From Sphingopyxis sp. L1A2A (GTDB taxonomy: Bacteria; Pseudomonadota; Alphaproteobacteria; Sphingomonadales; Sphingomonadaceae), in NCBI RefSeq assembly GCF_005502465.1, contig NZ_SCOT01000024.1, positions 1-43,115 of the forward strand: a stretch of DNA of 43,115 nt, given 5' to 3'. The translations under genes were made by a program, and so were the position numbers. The notes beneath the pieces are model-generated. The model made no database searches and was not told where the DNA came from. It was given only the letters and a program-made list of their open reading frames with translations. Shown piece after piece: positions 1 to 7,667 of this stretch. Positions within the stretch are counted from its first letter, which is position 1. Each line of letters opens with the position of its first letter.

Positions 1-1291
1 CGACCGCGCATTTGTCCAGCACCGCGCGGCGCAGTTTCGCGAGCAAGCCGGGTTCGGCGAGGGTGGTCGCGCCGCCGAGCAAGGCATCGGCCAACGCCCG
101 ATCTTCGGCGCGCACCCCGGCATCAAGATCGCGCATCACGATCCCCAACGCGTTCATCGCCACCGCGACCTGAAACTTGCCATGCCCCTCGGCGCCGGGT
201 TTGATGTCGTCGGCCAGCCAGTCGCGCACCGCCTGCACGATCTCGCGGTTCGTCGGCTCTCCGGTTGGCGCCGCAGAGGCGGCTGGCGAAGGCGGCAACG
301 CCCTTCCCCGCTCGACCGCGGGCGCCTCCGCCTCCAGCAGCAACAGCAGGTCAAGCTCCTGTTCGGCAGTGCGCCGCCCCACGACCACCCGCTCGACGGT
401 CGGGTCGGCGCCGCTGCGCCACGCCTGCCCCATCTGCAGACAGCCGAGCGCCCACCACAGGGTCCGGTAAACCAGCCAGAAACGGAAGCGATCGGGCTCG
501 ACCTGGCCCCCGCTAGCGGCTTCATAGGCGGCGAAATATTCGGCGAGGCTGCCGACCCCGAACGCCGTTCGATCAATCTGGCCGAACCGCCACACCGTCA
601 TGCAGCCGAACGCCAGATCCTCATGCGGGTCGCCGCGATGCGCCAGCTCCCAGTCGAGCACGACCGCCAGCCCCCCGCTCTCTTTGGCGACATCGACCAT
701 GATATTGCCCATCCGGTAATCGCCATGCACCAGCACGGGGTCGGCAGGCGGCGGCAGATGATCCTCGCACCATTTGATCGCCAGCGCGATCACCGGCCGG
801 TCACCGCCATATTCCAGAAAGCGCGCCTTCAGCTCGGCCAGCGCCGCGGCGGTGTCCATCAGCGGGATCGCCGCCGGGATCGCATGCGCCGGGATGGCAT
901 GGATGCGCGCCAGCTCGCGTCCCAGGTCGGTCAGCAGCGATGGCGGCGGGTTGGCGAGTATCTTCGCCGGGTTCACTTCGGCGATCACCCGCCGCATCAC
1001 ATAGCCGGTGCCCATGCCGTCGCCGTCGGCCAGCACCCCGACGACCTCGGGCGCCTTCACGCCTGCCGAATGGGCGGCGATCACCAGCGCCGCCTCGTCG
1101 GCATGACCATAGGGCCGCCCCGCCATATAACCGGCTGACGGCGCGCGGCGCAGCACATAGGCGCCGCCCGCCCAATCAAACGCCCAGCTTTCCATATTGG
1201 CACCGCCCGACAGGCGCGCCAGACCGGTCAATTCACCGGGGCCGGCAAGGCGGGTCATCAAGCCGGACAGGGCGTGACTCATGCTGCTCAT
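1..1291 (-). CDS. APH-type phosphotransferase fused to a DUF6285-like C-terminal domain (partial)
   Basis: The reading frame runs unbroken from an ATG at 1291 (alternative in-frame ATG at 1282) to the window edge, so the C-terminus is missing and about 430 residues are visible. It shows the aminoglycoside-phosphotransferase (PF01636) core: a nucleotide-binding N-lobe, the Brenner-type motif HGDYRMGN beginning near residue 189, and VLDWE as the metal-binding aspartate motif. Family knowledge: such proteins in alphaproteobacteria resemble the kinase part of human ACAD10/11 and lie near acyl-CoA dehydrogenases; they are probably small-molecule or hydroxyacyl kinases, not antibiotic resistance enzymes. 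From about residue 344 a second segment (REIVQAVRDWLADDIKPG, then VAMNALGIVMRDLD) resembles DUF6285, usually a separate neighbouring gene. An opposite-strand frame at 182-1138 is a shadow. A TTTACGTAAACG palindrome lies just upstream and may control it. Exact substrate unknown. Confidence 0.85.
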   Translation of the reverse strand, partial: MSSMSHALSGLMTRLAGPGELTGLARLSGGANMESWAFDWAGGAYVLRRAPSAGYMAGRPYGHADEAALVIAAHSAGVKAPEVVGVLADGDGMGTGYVMRRVIAEVNPAKILANPPPSLLTDLGRELARIHAIPAHAIPAAIPLMDTAAALAELKARFLEYGGDRPVIALAIKWCEDHLPPPADPVLVHGDYRMGNIMVDVAKESGGLAVVLDWELAHRGDPHEDLAFGCMTVWRFGQIDRTAFGVGSLAEYFAAYEAASGGQVEPDRFRFWLVYRTLWWALGCLQMGQAWRSGADPTVERVVVGRRTAEQELDLLLLLEAEAPAVERGRALPPSPAASAAPTGEPTNREIVQAVRDWLADDIKPGAEGHGKFQVAVAMNALGIVMRDLDAGVRAEDRALADALLGGATTLAEPGLLAKLRRAVLDKCAV

Positions 1292-1304
1292 CGACCGATA
1301 GTGC

Positions 1305-1326
1305 TTGCAGTTTACGTAAACGGCAA
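1305..1326 (-). promoter_or_regulatory. 22-bp palindromic operator, possibly LiuR/MerR-type, upstream of the phosphotransferase
   Basis: The 22 bases form a near-perfect inverted repeat whose centre is GTTTACGTAAAC, flanked by TTGCA on one side and GGCAA on the other; one more pair (1304/1327) also matches. Read on the minus strand it starts with TTGCCG, which could be a -35 element, followed 17 bases later by a weak -10 (CACTAT) at 1303-1298. A second copy with the same geometry precedes etfB at 33296-33317. Operators lying across the -35/-10 spacer are typical of MerR-family regulators. The resemblance to LiuR sites is from memory and is inference. Confidence 0.6.
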
Positions 1327-1387
1327 GCGAACATTTGCGCTTCCCGTCAGCGGGCGTGGGACGCCGCCGAACGTCGCCGCAACGGGT

Positions 1388-2035
1388 TTAGCGACGCAGG
1401 CTCCTGATCCGCCGATCATAGCATTTGGCGGCAAAATGCAGCCCCCACGCCAGCGGGATCGCGGCAAAGACCCAGCGCCAGTCGATGCGATCGATCAACC
1501 CTTCGTCGAGGTGCGAGGCATAAGCGAGCAGGATGATCGGGACGACCAGCGCCAGGACGCCGGTCTGGAACCAATTATGCCCGCTGCCCAGCCGCGCCGG
1601 GTCGATCGGCAGCGGCGCCCGCGCCGCCACCGCCGCCTCGATGCCGTCGCGGCGCGCGCGCCAGCCCGCGACATAGTCCCAGATTTCGATGCCGATCATG
1701 CCGACCTCGACAATGAACACCCCCAGTCCGATCGCGGGGGCATGGAACCGCTGCGCGATCGCGAGCACGTCGAGCAGCCAGCCGCCGCCGAACACGATGG
1801 CCAGCAGCGCCCCGATCGCCCACGCGGCCTGCGCCGGGATCGCCGCGATCATCGCATCGACATGCGCCTCGACCTCGCCACGCCAGCGCGCGACCTCGTC
1901 GGCCTTCACCCCCCGCGCCCGCCCGTCGCGGCCGCGATAGGCCGGCCCCATGGCGGTATCGACGAACCAGCGGTCGAAACGCCGCAGTTCGGTGTCGCGC
2001 ATCTGCCGTTGCTGATAATCGCTGATCAAGGCCAT
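1388..2035 (-). CDS. Hypothetical multi-pass membrane protein
   Basis: A 215-residue protein starting MALISDYQQRQM, with AAAGG about 10 bases upstream of the ATG. The first 75 residues are charged and soluble. Four hydrophobic segments follow: AAWAIGALLAIVFGGGWLL, an adjacent segment around IGLGVFIVEVGMIGIEIWDY, one around TGVLALVVPIILLAYA, and one around WVFAAIPLAWGLHFAA. It is therefore probably an inner-membrane protein with a cytoplasmic N-terminal region. I do not recognise a characterised family. It lies 62 bp downstream of the TonB-C protein on the same strand, so it could be cotranscribed, but no sequence feature ties it to that function. Confidence 0.8.
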   Translation of the reverse strand: MALISDYQQRQMRDTELRRFDRWFVDTAMGPAYRGRDGRARGVKADEVARWRGEVEAHVDAMIAAIPAQAAWAIGALLAIVFGGGWLLDVLAIAQRFHAPAIGLGVFIVEVGMIGIEIWDYVAGWRARRDGIEAAVAARAPLPIDPARLGSGHNWFQTGVLALVVPIILLAYASHLDEGLIDRIDWRWVFAAIPLAWGLHFAAKCYDRRIRSLRR

Positions 2036-2097
2036 GACTGCGCCTTTACCGCAAAGGGTTTACCGACCGGATAATGCGGCGCCGCCGACACGGCCGC

Positions 2098-3009
2098 TTA
2101 AATATGGAATATGACGGTGTTCAGCCAATAGGAGGCGACCGGATTGCCCGCCGCATCGAGCGCGGGTTCAAATTTCGCGTTGCGCAAGATCGCCTTGCAC
2201 ACCGCATCGTCAAACGCCTGGGGGCGGGTCGATTTTTGGATATGGCAAGCGGTCGGCTTGCCCGCCGCATCGACATTCAACCGGAAGTGCACGATCGCCC
2301 GCTTGCCCTGCTGGATCATCGCCGGGGGATAGTCGTTGGGCCTTACCCATTTCCCGGGATTGCTGGCCGGGGTCACCTGGCGCGACAGCGTCGCATGTTT
2401 TGCCACATCGATGCCCCAATGGCCGAGCAATTCGTCGGTGCATTTGCGAAGCGCCGCCAACGGCGGGCCGAGCGACCCCGTTTCGAGAATGAAGGGTTGG
2501 CGGATCGACCGCTTCACCTCGATAAACGTCGCGGCGGCTTCCTGTTCGGGCGTGATCTCCGACCATAGGAAATCCTGCCGCTCGGCCTTGACCGCCGCGT
2601 CATAGGCCGCCAATTCCTCCGGCGCGTGGGGCGCGATCCGCACCCCTTCGCGCAGGATCACCGCTGGCATCTTGTTCGCCGAGGTGGCGGGATAGAAATC
2701 GACCTCCTGCACGGCTTCTTTGGGCCCGAACCGGACCTGCACCAGACCTTCGTTCAAATTGGTGGCGGCGGGCTTGCCGGTAAAGCTCAGCCGCAACAGA
2801 TCGCCCGGCTCGTAGCGGTCGGCGACCAAAATCACCCTCTGGTCACCCTCGCCAAAGCTGCGCCCCATGCTGCAACTGTCGTCGGCATAATGGACGTTCC
2901 ATTTGGAACTCGGCTTCAGACGCAGCGGCTCCTTTGCCCCCGCGTCGCCGGGCAAGACACACGCGGTCAAAAGAACCGCCATCGACCAACAATGCGTCCA
3001 TGTTTTCAT
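2098..3009 (-). CDS. Exported protein with TonB C-terminal domain
   Basis: About 303 residues from the chosen ATG. The N-terminus MKTWTHCWSMAVLLTACVLP followed by GDAGA-KEP looks like a cleavable signal peptide, so this start is preferred; longer in-frame starts at 3015, 3066, 3075 and 3087 exist and would overlap the upstream oxygenase gene, whose stop is at 3053. No start has a convincing ribosome-binding site, which would fit translational coupling. The last 90 residues carry a TonB-C type domain (PF03544): PAMIQQGKRAIVHFRLNVDA, then GKPTACHIQKST, FDDAVCKAILRNAKFEPALD and a final NTVIFHI. There is no N-terminal membrane anchor with a proline-rich linker as in true TonB, so it is more likely a periplasmic TonB-C-domain protein than the energy transducer. 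It is the third gene of the TBDR-oxygenase cluster. Confidence 0.75.
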   Translation of the reverse strand: MKTWTHCWSMAVLLTACVLPGDAGAKEPLRLKPSSKWNVHYADDSCSMGRSFGEGDQRVILVADRYEPGDLLRLSFTGKPAATNLNEGLVQVRFGPKEAVQEVDFYPATSANKMPAVILREGVRIAPHAPEELAAYDAAVKAERQDFLWSEITPEQEAAATFIEVKRSIRQPFILETGSLGPPLAALRKCTDELLGHWGIDVAKHATLSRQVTPASNPGKWVRPNDYPPAMIQQGKRAIVHFRLNVDAAGKPTACHIQKSTRPQAFDDAVCKAILRNAKFEPALDAAGNPVASYWLNTVIFHI

Positions 3010-3052
3010 GGACATGATGATGCCGAGCAGCGCCGCGAAACGCAAGCGCGCG

Positions 3053-4045
3053 TTACAGTGCGCCATAGGATGCATAATCGTCGACATGCGCGTTCGCCCG
3101 GCGAAAGCTGGTGAAGCTCATGCTCGCCGACAGGTCGAGCGCTTCGACCTGATGCCACCAGCCGACGGGCAAGAACACCGCCTCGCCGGGACCAAGCACC
3201 GTTTCAAGCACCGGCGGCGTGTCGGCGGTGCCGGGTCCGGCGGGCAGCGCCGCATTGCCCCAGCCGGAAAAGCAATGGCGGCTGTTCTTCATGCGGTCGA
3301 ACGCCCATGGCGGCGCCAGCCGCACCCGCTTGCGGCCGATCACCTGCACCAGCAGATTGTTGGTGAGGTCGTGATGCCAGGGGGTCAGCGTGCCCTTTGG
3401 CCCCAGCCAGAAAAAGCCGTCGCGGGTCCGCGCGCCGTCGAGCAGCGCGATCGGCGCCATGTCGTCCCACAGCGGCGCCAGCGCCGCCGCGTTGGTCCCA
3501 CTGTTATAGGCGGTCAGGTAAATGTCGTTGCTCGCCTCGTCCTTACGCAACCAGTCGATCAGTTCGGCAAAGCGCACAAGGCGGCGGTGGTCGTCCTTGG
3601 CGAGCTCATAGTCGGGATCGCGCTCGCGCTCGACCTGCGCCTCGACGACGGCATCGCCGGCGACCGACGCGAAATGATCGAGCGACCAGCGGGTCAGCGC
3701 GGGCCAGTGATCGACGATGCGGGTCAGTTTCGCCGGCCGGTTCGCGTCGTAATAATGCCGATAGAAATGGTCGCCCGCGGGCGCATCGAGCGTGCCCAGC
3801 ACAAAACCGCCGTCGGCCTCGAACGCCAGCCGCTGCTGATTGGCGAACAGCCAGCGCTGCTTGGCCATGCGCGCCGTCTGTCGCCGCAGTTCCGCGGCCA
3901 TCGGATCCTTGGGCAGCCGCTCAACTTCATATTTCGCCGCCGCAGCCGACACGCCCGCCGCGGTCAGCCGCGCATGCAATGCGGCATCATCATCGCCCGC
4001 CGCCAGGCCTTGGGCCAGCAGCGCGCGTTTGTCGGGCTGAGTCAT
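3053..4045 (-). CDS. JmjC/cupin_8-type Fe(II)/2-oxoglutarate oxygenase-like protein
   Basis: A 330-residue protein with a strong ribosome-binding site (GAGGAGG) before ATG 4045. The C-terminal two thirds match the cupin-like/JmjC fold (PF13621 type): WHHDLTNNLLVQVIGRKRVR supplies the HxD iron pair (H224, D226), and VFLPVGWWHQVEALD supplies the distal histidine (H298). The intact 2-His-1-carboxylate triad predicts a working iron oxygenase, probably a hydroxylase of a protein side chain or small molecule. The N-terminal 60 residues are a predicted helical region of unknown role. It starts 71 bp after the stop of the TBDR gene and is followed immediately by a TonB-C protein. In related bacteria cupin_8 proteins commonly sit beside TBDRs, but the substrate is not known. 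Confidence 0.85.
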   Translation of the reverse strand: MTQPDKRALLAQGLAAGDDDAALHARLTAAGVSAAAAKYEVERLPKDPMAAELRRQTARMAKQRWLFANQQRLAFEADGGFVLGTLDAPAGDHFYRHYYDANRPAKLTRIVDHWPALTRWSLDHFASVAGDAVVEAQVERERDPDYELAKDDHRRLVRFAELIDWLRKDEASNDIYLTAYNSGTNAAALAPLWDDMAPIALLDGARTRDGFFWLGPKGTLTPWHHDLTNNLLVQVIGRKRVRLAPPWAFDRMKNSRHCFSGWGNAALPAGPGTADTPPVLETVLGPGEAVFLPVGWWHQVEALDLSASMSFTSFRRANAHVDDYASYGAL

Positions 4046-4116
4046 GGACGAACCTCCTCGGCGCGCTCAACGCCATGGCGATGACAAAAGGATGACAGCC
4101 GCATGCGCCCACCGTG

Positions 4117-6756
4117 TCAAAATCGCTTGCGCACGCTGACCCGGGCGGTGCGCCCCAGCGGGTCGATCTCGTCGCGGCTATAGCCCAAGGGGATGCTGCC
4201 GTCGTCGAGGGTGACCCGGCGATAGCCCTTGAAGAGATTCTGCACGTCGAACGAGATTTTGAGGTCGTCGGTCAGCGCGCCCTGTTTCGCTGTCCCGAGC
4301 AACCGCCCGGGTTCGACAAACAGGGACAGGTTGACCGTCAGCGGCGGTTGGAAACGAAATATCCGGTCGTCGTTGACGACCTGCGCCGGGCTCGCCCAAT
4401 TGCCATTCACACTGGCGCCGATCCCCTGCTTGCCGACGCTAACTTGCAGCGACAGATTGTGGCGCGATTGGCCGCTGTCGGCGAGCTGGTCGATCGCCGC
4501 AACCCCGGGACGGGTCAGCAACGCGCTCGTCAGGCGCCAGCGATGGTTCAGCGACAGCGAAAATTGCAAGGGGTCGGCGCCGGGTTCCCCCCGCGCCGCC
4601 GCGCCGCGGCCCGGCAGACGCAGCGCTAGGCCCGAATTCAATCCGGTGTCGGTGTCGCGGGCAATGTTGATCGCGCGCGCATCGACCGCGACCAGCCGCC
4701 CCGCCGCGTCGCGCGTCGCCCGCTCGGGAAACGCCGCCTCGATAACCGGGGTCAATTCGGGGAAGGACGCGACCCCGCCCTTGGCAATCGTCTGGCGATA
4801 GCCGGCGGTCAGCGACAGCGTCTGGTCGCCGAACGGCCGCACCGTCGCGTTCAGCGCCAGGCTTTGCCGCCTGCTGCGCCCCAGATCGGGGTTGCCGCCG
4901 GTAATCCACACCGGTTCGGCGACCTCGCCGCGCGCATAGTCGAATATCCGGTTGACCGTCGTCACGATCGGGCCGTCGAGCTGGTCGAACGAGGGGGCGG
5001 TTTCGACAAGGTCGATCGATCCCCGAAACTGGACGATCGCCAGCGGCGACCAGTTGATACCGGCGCCGAACCGTGTCTGCACCGGGGCCTTCGACATCGT
5101 CTGGCTACCGATCGACAGGTCGGCGGTCAAATCGCCGAGCGGCCCGATTTCGCTGACCCCGCGGCGCAAAATGGCGGCGGTCAGCGACATTTGGCCATCG
5201 ATTTGCTCACGCACCGCCCTGCTCACCACCGCCGACCCGCCATTTACGTCGCTCTGCCGGCTTTCGGAGCTGCCGCGGCTGAGGTTCGCGGCGAAGCTGG
5301 CCGTCAACGGTCCCGCCGGCAGGGCGGCGACGATCTTTTGTACCTGGAGCCGGGCGTTCAGATTATCGCTCTTTGTGCGGTTGCGACTGCCGAGCAGCAG
5401 GCTGGCGTCCCACGCGCCATAGGGGTTGAACGCCCGGTCGCCGGCATCGGTCAGCTGTTGGATGCGGACCAGATCGATGCCGGTTTCGAACAGATTCTCA
5501 CCCCAACTGCGGTCATAGCTCAAGCCGAGGCTGGTCTGCCAGCCGCCGATCACGCCGTTCAGGGTCAATGACGCGCCCAGCGATTCCGACCTGTTGCCGT
5601 TGCGCAGCGGCCGCTCGCCCGCGAACGGCCGCGTCAGCAGAACATCCCCGGCAAAGGGTGACCAGGGGCTGTCCGCCGGGACGACCACCGACGCCATCGG
5701 CAGCCCCCACAACCCGTTGCTGCTGTTCCTGCCCGCGTTCAGGCTCAGCGAGGCGGTGAAGGCGCCCACCGGGCGGGTCACCCCAAGGCTCAGCGAGGCG
5801 CTGCGCCGCGCCGACAGCAGCGTTTCGAACGCGTCGGGATCGACCGCATCGGTCTGGTCCGCCGTCGCGGCGAAGTCCGTGAGCGCCGGCGCGCCGGACG
5901 CGGCGCCCGCCGGGATCGCCGCCATGGTCACCAGCCTGCCGGCGGCCGCGCTGAGCGCCGGATCGATTTCGCCGCCGCCGATCGCCGAAACATATCCGGT
6001 GCCGTCGAAAGGCATCGCCGGTCGCGGAATATTCCGCGCATCCTTGCGTAGCGCGCTGTCGCGGGTGACGCGCGCGTTGACATTCCAGCGGACCGGTCCG
6101 CTGATCGCGACGCGGCCGACCGACAGATTGCCGCCATATTGCCCGCCCGCGGTCGCCCCATTGACGCCGGCATCAACATTCAGGTCCGAATAGCTTTTTT
6201 TCAGCACCAGATTGACGACGCGCTTGCCCGGCGCATAGCCATATTGCGCCGCGGCTTCGGGTTTCAGCACCGCAAGCCGGTCGAGCGCCTCGGGAGGATA
6301 GAAGAGGATCGAACGGTCGAAACCCGCGGGCTTGCCGTTGATCAGGATGATCGGCGCCTCGCCGCTGGCGTCGATGAAGGGCGCGAGGCGCGCCAGCAGA
6401 TCCTGAATGCTGTCGGTGCCCTGTCCGGCGATCTCGTCTTCGGAAAACTCGCTTTCGGCCGCGACCTTGGCCTCGCCATAGCGCTCCGCGGTGACGACGA
6501 TCTCGTCTTCGGCGTCGGGGCCGGCGGCGCGCGAGGGGACGGAGGCGGCAGCGTCGCGCGGCGCGGCGATCGCTTCAGTGCCGTCGGCGCCGCTGGCCTG
6601 GCAAGGCATCGCGGCGAACAAGGCGGGGAGGGCGAACAGCGAGATATGCGTGCGGGACAGGCCGCGCCCGCCCGGATGGCTTCGCAGCGATGCGATGGCG
6701 TGGAGGGGAATTTGACAGGTCAAATTTATCTCGCAACCAGTCCAGAGAATATGCAC
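4117..6756 (-). CDS. TonB-dependent outer-membrane receptor
   Basis: Up to 879 residues. The first available start is a GTG at 6756, two codons after an in-frame TAG; a TTG at about 6723 is an alternative. The signal peptide seems to be around SRTHISLFALPALFAAMPCQ, leaving an unusually long pre-signal stretch. A compact plug follows: EDEIAGQGTDSIQDLLARLA, PIILINGKPAGFDRSILFYP, AAAQYGYAPGKRVVNLVLKK. The remaining about 650 residues are a beta-barrel with the usual alternating strands, ending in the outer-membrane signature SVRKRF with terminal Phe. There is no STN domain, so it should transport only and not signal to a sigma factor. It heads a minus-strand cluster with a JmjC/cupin oxygenase and a TonB-C protein. 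Substrate not deducible. A perfect palindrome at 6709-6726 overlaps its 5' end. Confidence 0.88.
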   Translation of the reverse strand: MHILWTGCEINLTCQIPLHAIASLRSHPGGRGLSRTHISLFALPALFAAMPCQASGADGTEAIAAPRDAAASVPSRAAGPDAEDEIVVTAERYGEAKVAAESEFSEDEIAGQGTDSIQDLLARLAPFIDASGEAPIILINGKPAGFDRSILFYPPEALDRLAVLKPEAAAQYGYAPGKRVVNLVLKKSYSDLNVDAGVNGATAGGQYGGNLSVGRVAISGPVRWNVNARVTRDSALRKDARNIPRPAMPFDGTGYVSAIGGGEIDPALSAAAGRLVTMAAIPAGAASGAPALTDFAATADQTDAVDPDAFETLLSARRSASLSLGVTRPVGAFTASLSLNAGRNSSNGLWGLPMASVVVPADSPWSPFAGDVLLTRPFAGERPLRNGNRSESLGASLTLNGVIGGWQTSLGLSYDRSWGENLFETGIDLVRIQQLTDAGDRAFNPYGAWDASLLLGSRNRTKSDNLNARLQVQKIVAALPAGPLTASFAANLSRGSSESRQSDVNGGSAVVSRAVREQIDGQMSLTAAILRRGVSEIGPLGDLTADLSIGSQTMSKAPVQTRFGAGINWSPLAIVQFRGSIDLVETAPSFDQLDGPIVTTVNRIFDYARGEVAEPVWITGGNPDLGRSRRQSLALNATVRPFGDQTLSLTAGYRQTIAKGGVASFPELTPVIEAAFPERATRDAAGRLVAVDARAINIARDTDTGLNSGLALRLPGRGAAARGEPGADPLQFSLSLNHRWRLTSALLTRPGVAAIDQLADSGQSRHNLSLQVSVGKQGIGASVNGNWASPAQVVNDDRIFRFQPPLTVNLSLFVEPGRLLGTAKQGALTDDLKISFDVQNLFKGYRRVTLDDGSIPLGYSRDEIDPLGRTARVSVRKRF
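6709..6726. promoter_or_regulatory. Perfect 18-bp palindrome overlapping the 5' end of the TBDR gene
   Basis: AATTTGACAGGTCAAATT is a perfect 8+2+8 inverted repeat, clearly more AT-rich than the surrounding coding DNA. It lies 30-47 bases inside the longest TBDR reading frame, in the part that looks unlike a signal peptide. The half-sites TTGAC/GTCAA are separated by two bases, not the four of FNR/FixK boxes. It looks like an operator for a dimeric helix-turn-helix regulator, but I cannot name the protein. Confidence 0.55.
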
Positions 6757-6843
6757 GATCTATTTCGGCCGATGTCCACCGACAAGATGACTTAGTAGCT
6801 TCAGATCATAGTATTTTTTGGAATTTTTTCCTGGCATCGGAGG

Positions 6844-6871
6844 AAAAAAATGGCGCACGAAATCGTGCGCC
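6844..6871 (-). terminator. Rho-independent terminator after the PraB-like gene
   Basis: On the minus strand, GGCGCACGA and TCGTGCGCC pair across a short loop and are followed at once by ATTTTTTT. This is a textbook intrinsic terminator. It lies about 190 bases after the PraB-like stop codon and separates that transcript from the next TBDR operon. Confidence 0.8.
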
Positions 6872-7006
6872 AAGGTTAGGAGTATCGTGCCATTGGCCGC
6901 CCGGTAAACATCAGCGGCGCGTTGGGATTTCGTCGGGATGCCACGGTACCAACGCCCTTTTTACGGCTCCAGCCATGGTCCCGGAAACCATCACCGCCCG
7001 CGATAA

Positions 7007-7035
7007 GGCGAGCGCACGACCGCCGTGCGCTCGCC
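7007..7035 (-). terminator. Long perfect hairpin just after the PraB-like gene
   Basis: GGCGAGCGCACG and CGTGCGCTCGCC form a perfect 12-bp stem with a 5-base loop, starting 28 bases after the PraB-like stop codon. On the minus strand it is followed by TTATCGC, a poor U-tract, so it may be a weak terminator or an mRNA 3'-end stabiliser backed up by the stronger terminator at 6844-6871. Both stems share the core GCGCACG. Confidence 0.55.
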
Positions 7036-7063
7036 AAATGACTGCATCAGGCCATCACATCGC

Positions 7064-7543
7064 TCAATTGCTGATGATACCGTCAATTTTGCAATCGCCG
7101 GTGCTCGCGGTAACTTCGGGAAGGGTTGAAGTCGTCGTAAACCCGGTATCGACGGTCAGGGATTCCGTGCCTCCGCTGGTCGAAAAAGTCGCATCGAGAA
7201 AGCCGTTGCAATCACCGGGGGTAATGGTTGTGTCGACATCGATACCGCTGATGGTAACGGTCGTTCCGGAAACCGTCACGGGCCACGGCGTCGCCTGGAA
7301 CACGACCGTATTACAGAATCCGCCGGACCCCGTCAGGACGGGATTGCCGGCCGTGATGCTGGTTCCGTCATTGGTGACATCGATGCTCAGGAAACACGAC
7401 AGCAGAGGACCCGAGCCCTTTTGCACCAGAACGCCATTTCCACTGAATGTATAGGTGCCAGGCGTGGTGGTAAACGTCTGCGCCGATGCGGCATGGGGGG
7501 CGAGAAGCGCCAATGCTGCGGCGATGCCAAGAAGTTTTTTCAT
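7064..7543 (-). CDS. Small secreted protein resembling PraB (alkane-oxidation activator family)
   Basis: 159 residues from ATG 7543, chosen because AGGAGAG sits six bases upstream and the product begins with a classic signal peptide (MKKLLGIAAALALLAPHAAS, then AQ). The mature part is small, Ser/Thr/Gly-rich and beta-rich: TYTFSGNGVLVQKGSGPLLS, CNTVVFQATPWPVTVSGTTV, CNGFLDATFSTSGGTESLTV. Four cysteines could form two disulphides. The pattern of repeated Ser/Thr beta segments with a conserved PWPVT-like stretch resembles PraB, a secreted protein linked to alkane oxidation in Pseudomonas; that is a memory-based match, not a proven one. It lies directly downstream of the STN-containing TBDR in the ECF-sigma cassette but has its own long AT-rich leader and terminators. 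A longer frame starting at 7603 lacks a ribosome-binding site. Confidence 0.75.
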   Translation of the reverse strand: MKKLLGIAAALALLAPHAASAQTFTTTPGTYTFSGNGVLVQKGSGPLLSCFLSIDVTNDGTSITAGNPVLTGSGGFCNTVVFQATPWPVTVSGTTVTISGIDVDTTITPGDCNGFLDATFSTSGGTESLTVDTGFTTTSTLPEVTASTGDCKIDGIISN

Positions 7544-7557
7544 TTCACTCTCCTGCA

Positions 7558-7602
7558 TGCATAGAGTTATATTGTAAGTAACGATATAAATCGTCCTATG
7601 CA
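7558..7602 (-). promoter_or_regulatory. Nested inverted repeats in the leader of the PraB-like gene
   Basis: TGCATAG (7558-7564) pairs with CTATGCA (7596-7602), and inside it TTATAT (7567-7572) pairs with ATATAA (7584-7589). The structure ends about three bases before the AGGAGAG ribosome-binding site. If transcribed, it would place a two-part AU-rich stem next to the Shine-Dalgarno; as DNA it could be an operator. No promoter boxes were assigned. Confidence 0.4.
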
Positions 7603-7667
7603 TTAAACCGATTCAATATCGCTATTCGATTTCATGTTGGATATTCACCATCTCCCATCGGAATTTT

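Larger units (their letters stand above)
6757..7063. other. Gene-free interval with hairpins and the TBDR upstream region
   Basis: No credible protein-coding frame is visible in these 307 bases. The right part holds two GC-rich hairpins downstream of the PraB-like gene (annotated separately). The left part, 6757-6843, is AT-rich and probably carries the promoter of the TonB-dependent receptor transcribed on the minus strand; I could not pick out reliable -35 and -10 boxes. Confidence 0.6.

Noticed and set aside
182..1138. Long plus-strand open frame opposite the phosphotransferase
   Set aside because: The product is His/Arg/Gln-rich with no recognisable domain, while the opposite strand carries clear kinase motifs; it is a high-GC shadow frame. 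Similar long shadows at 9765-11021, 14708-16390, 25925-27967 and 31075-33333 were rejected for the same reason.
6709..6726. FNR/FixK box
   Set aside because: The TTGAC and GTCAA half-sites are separated by two bases instead of four, so the spacing does not fit.
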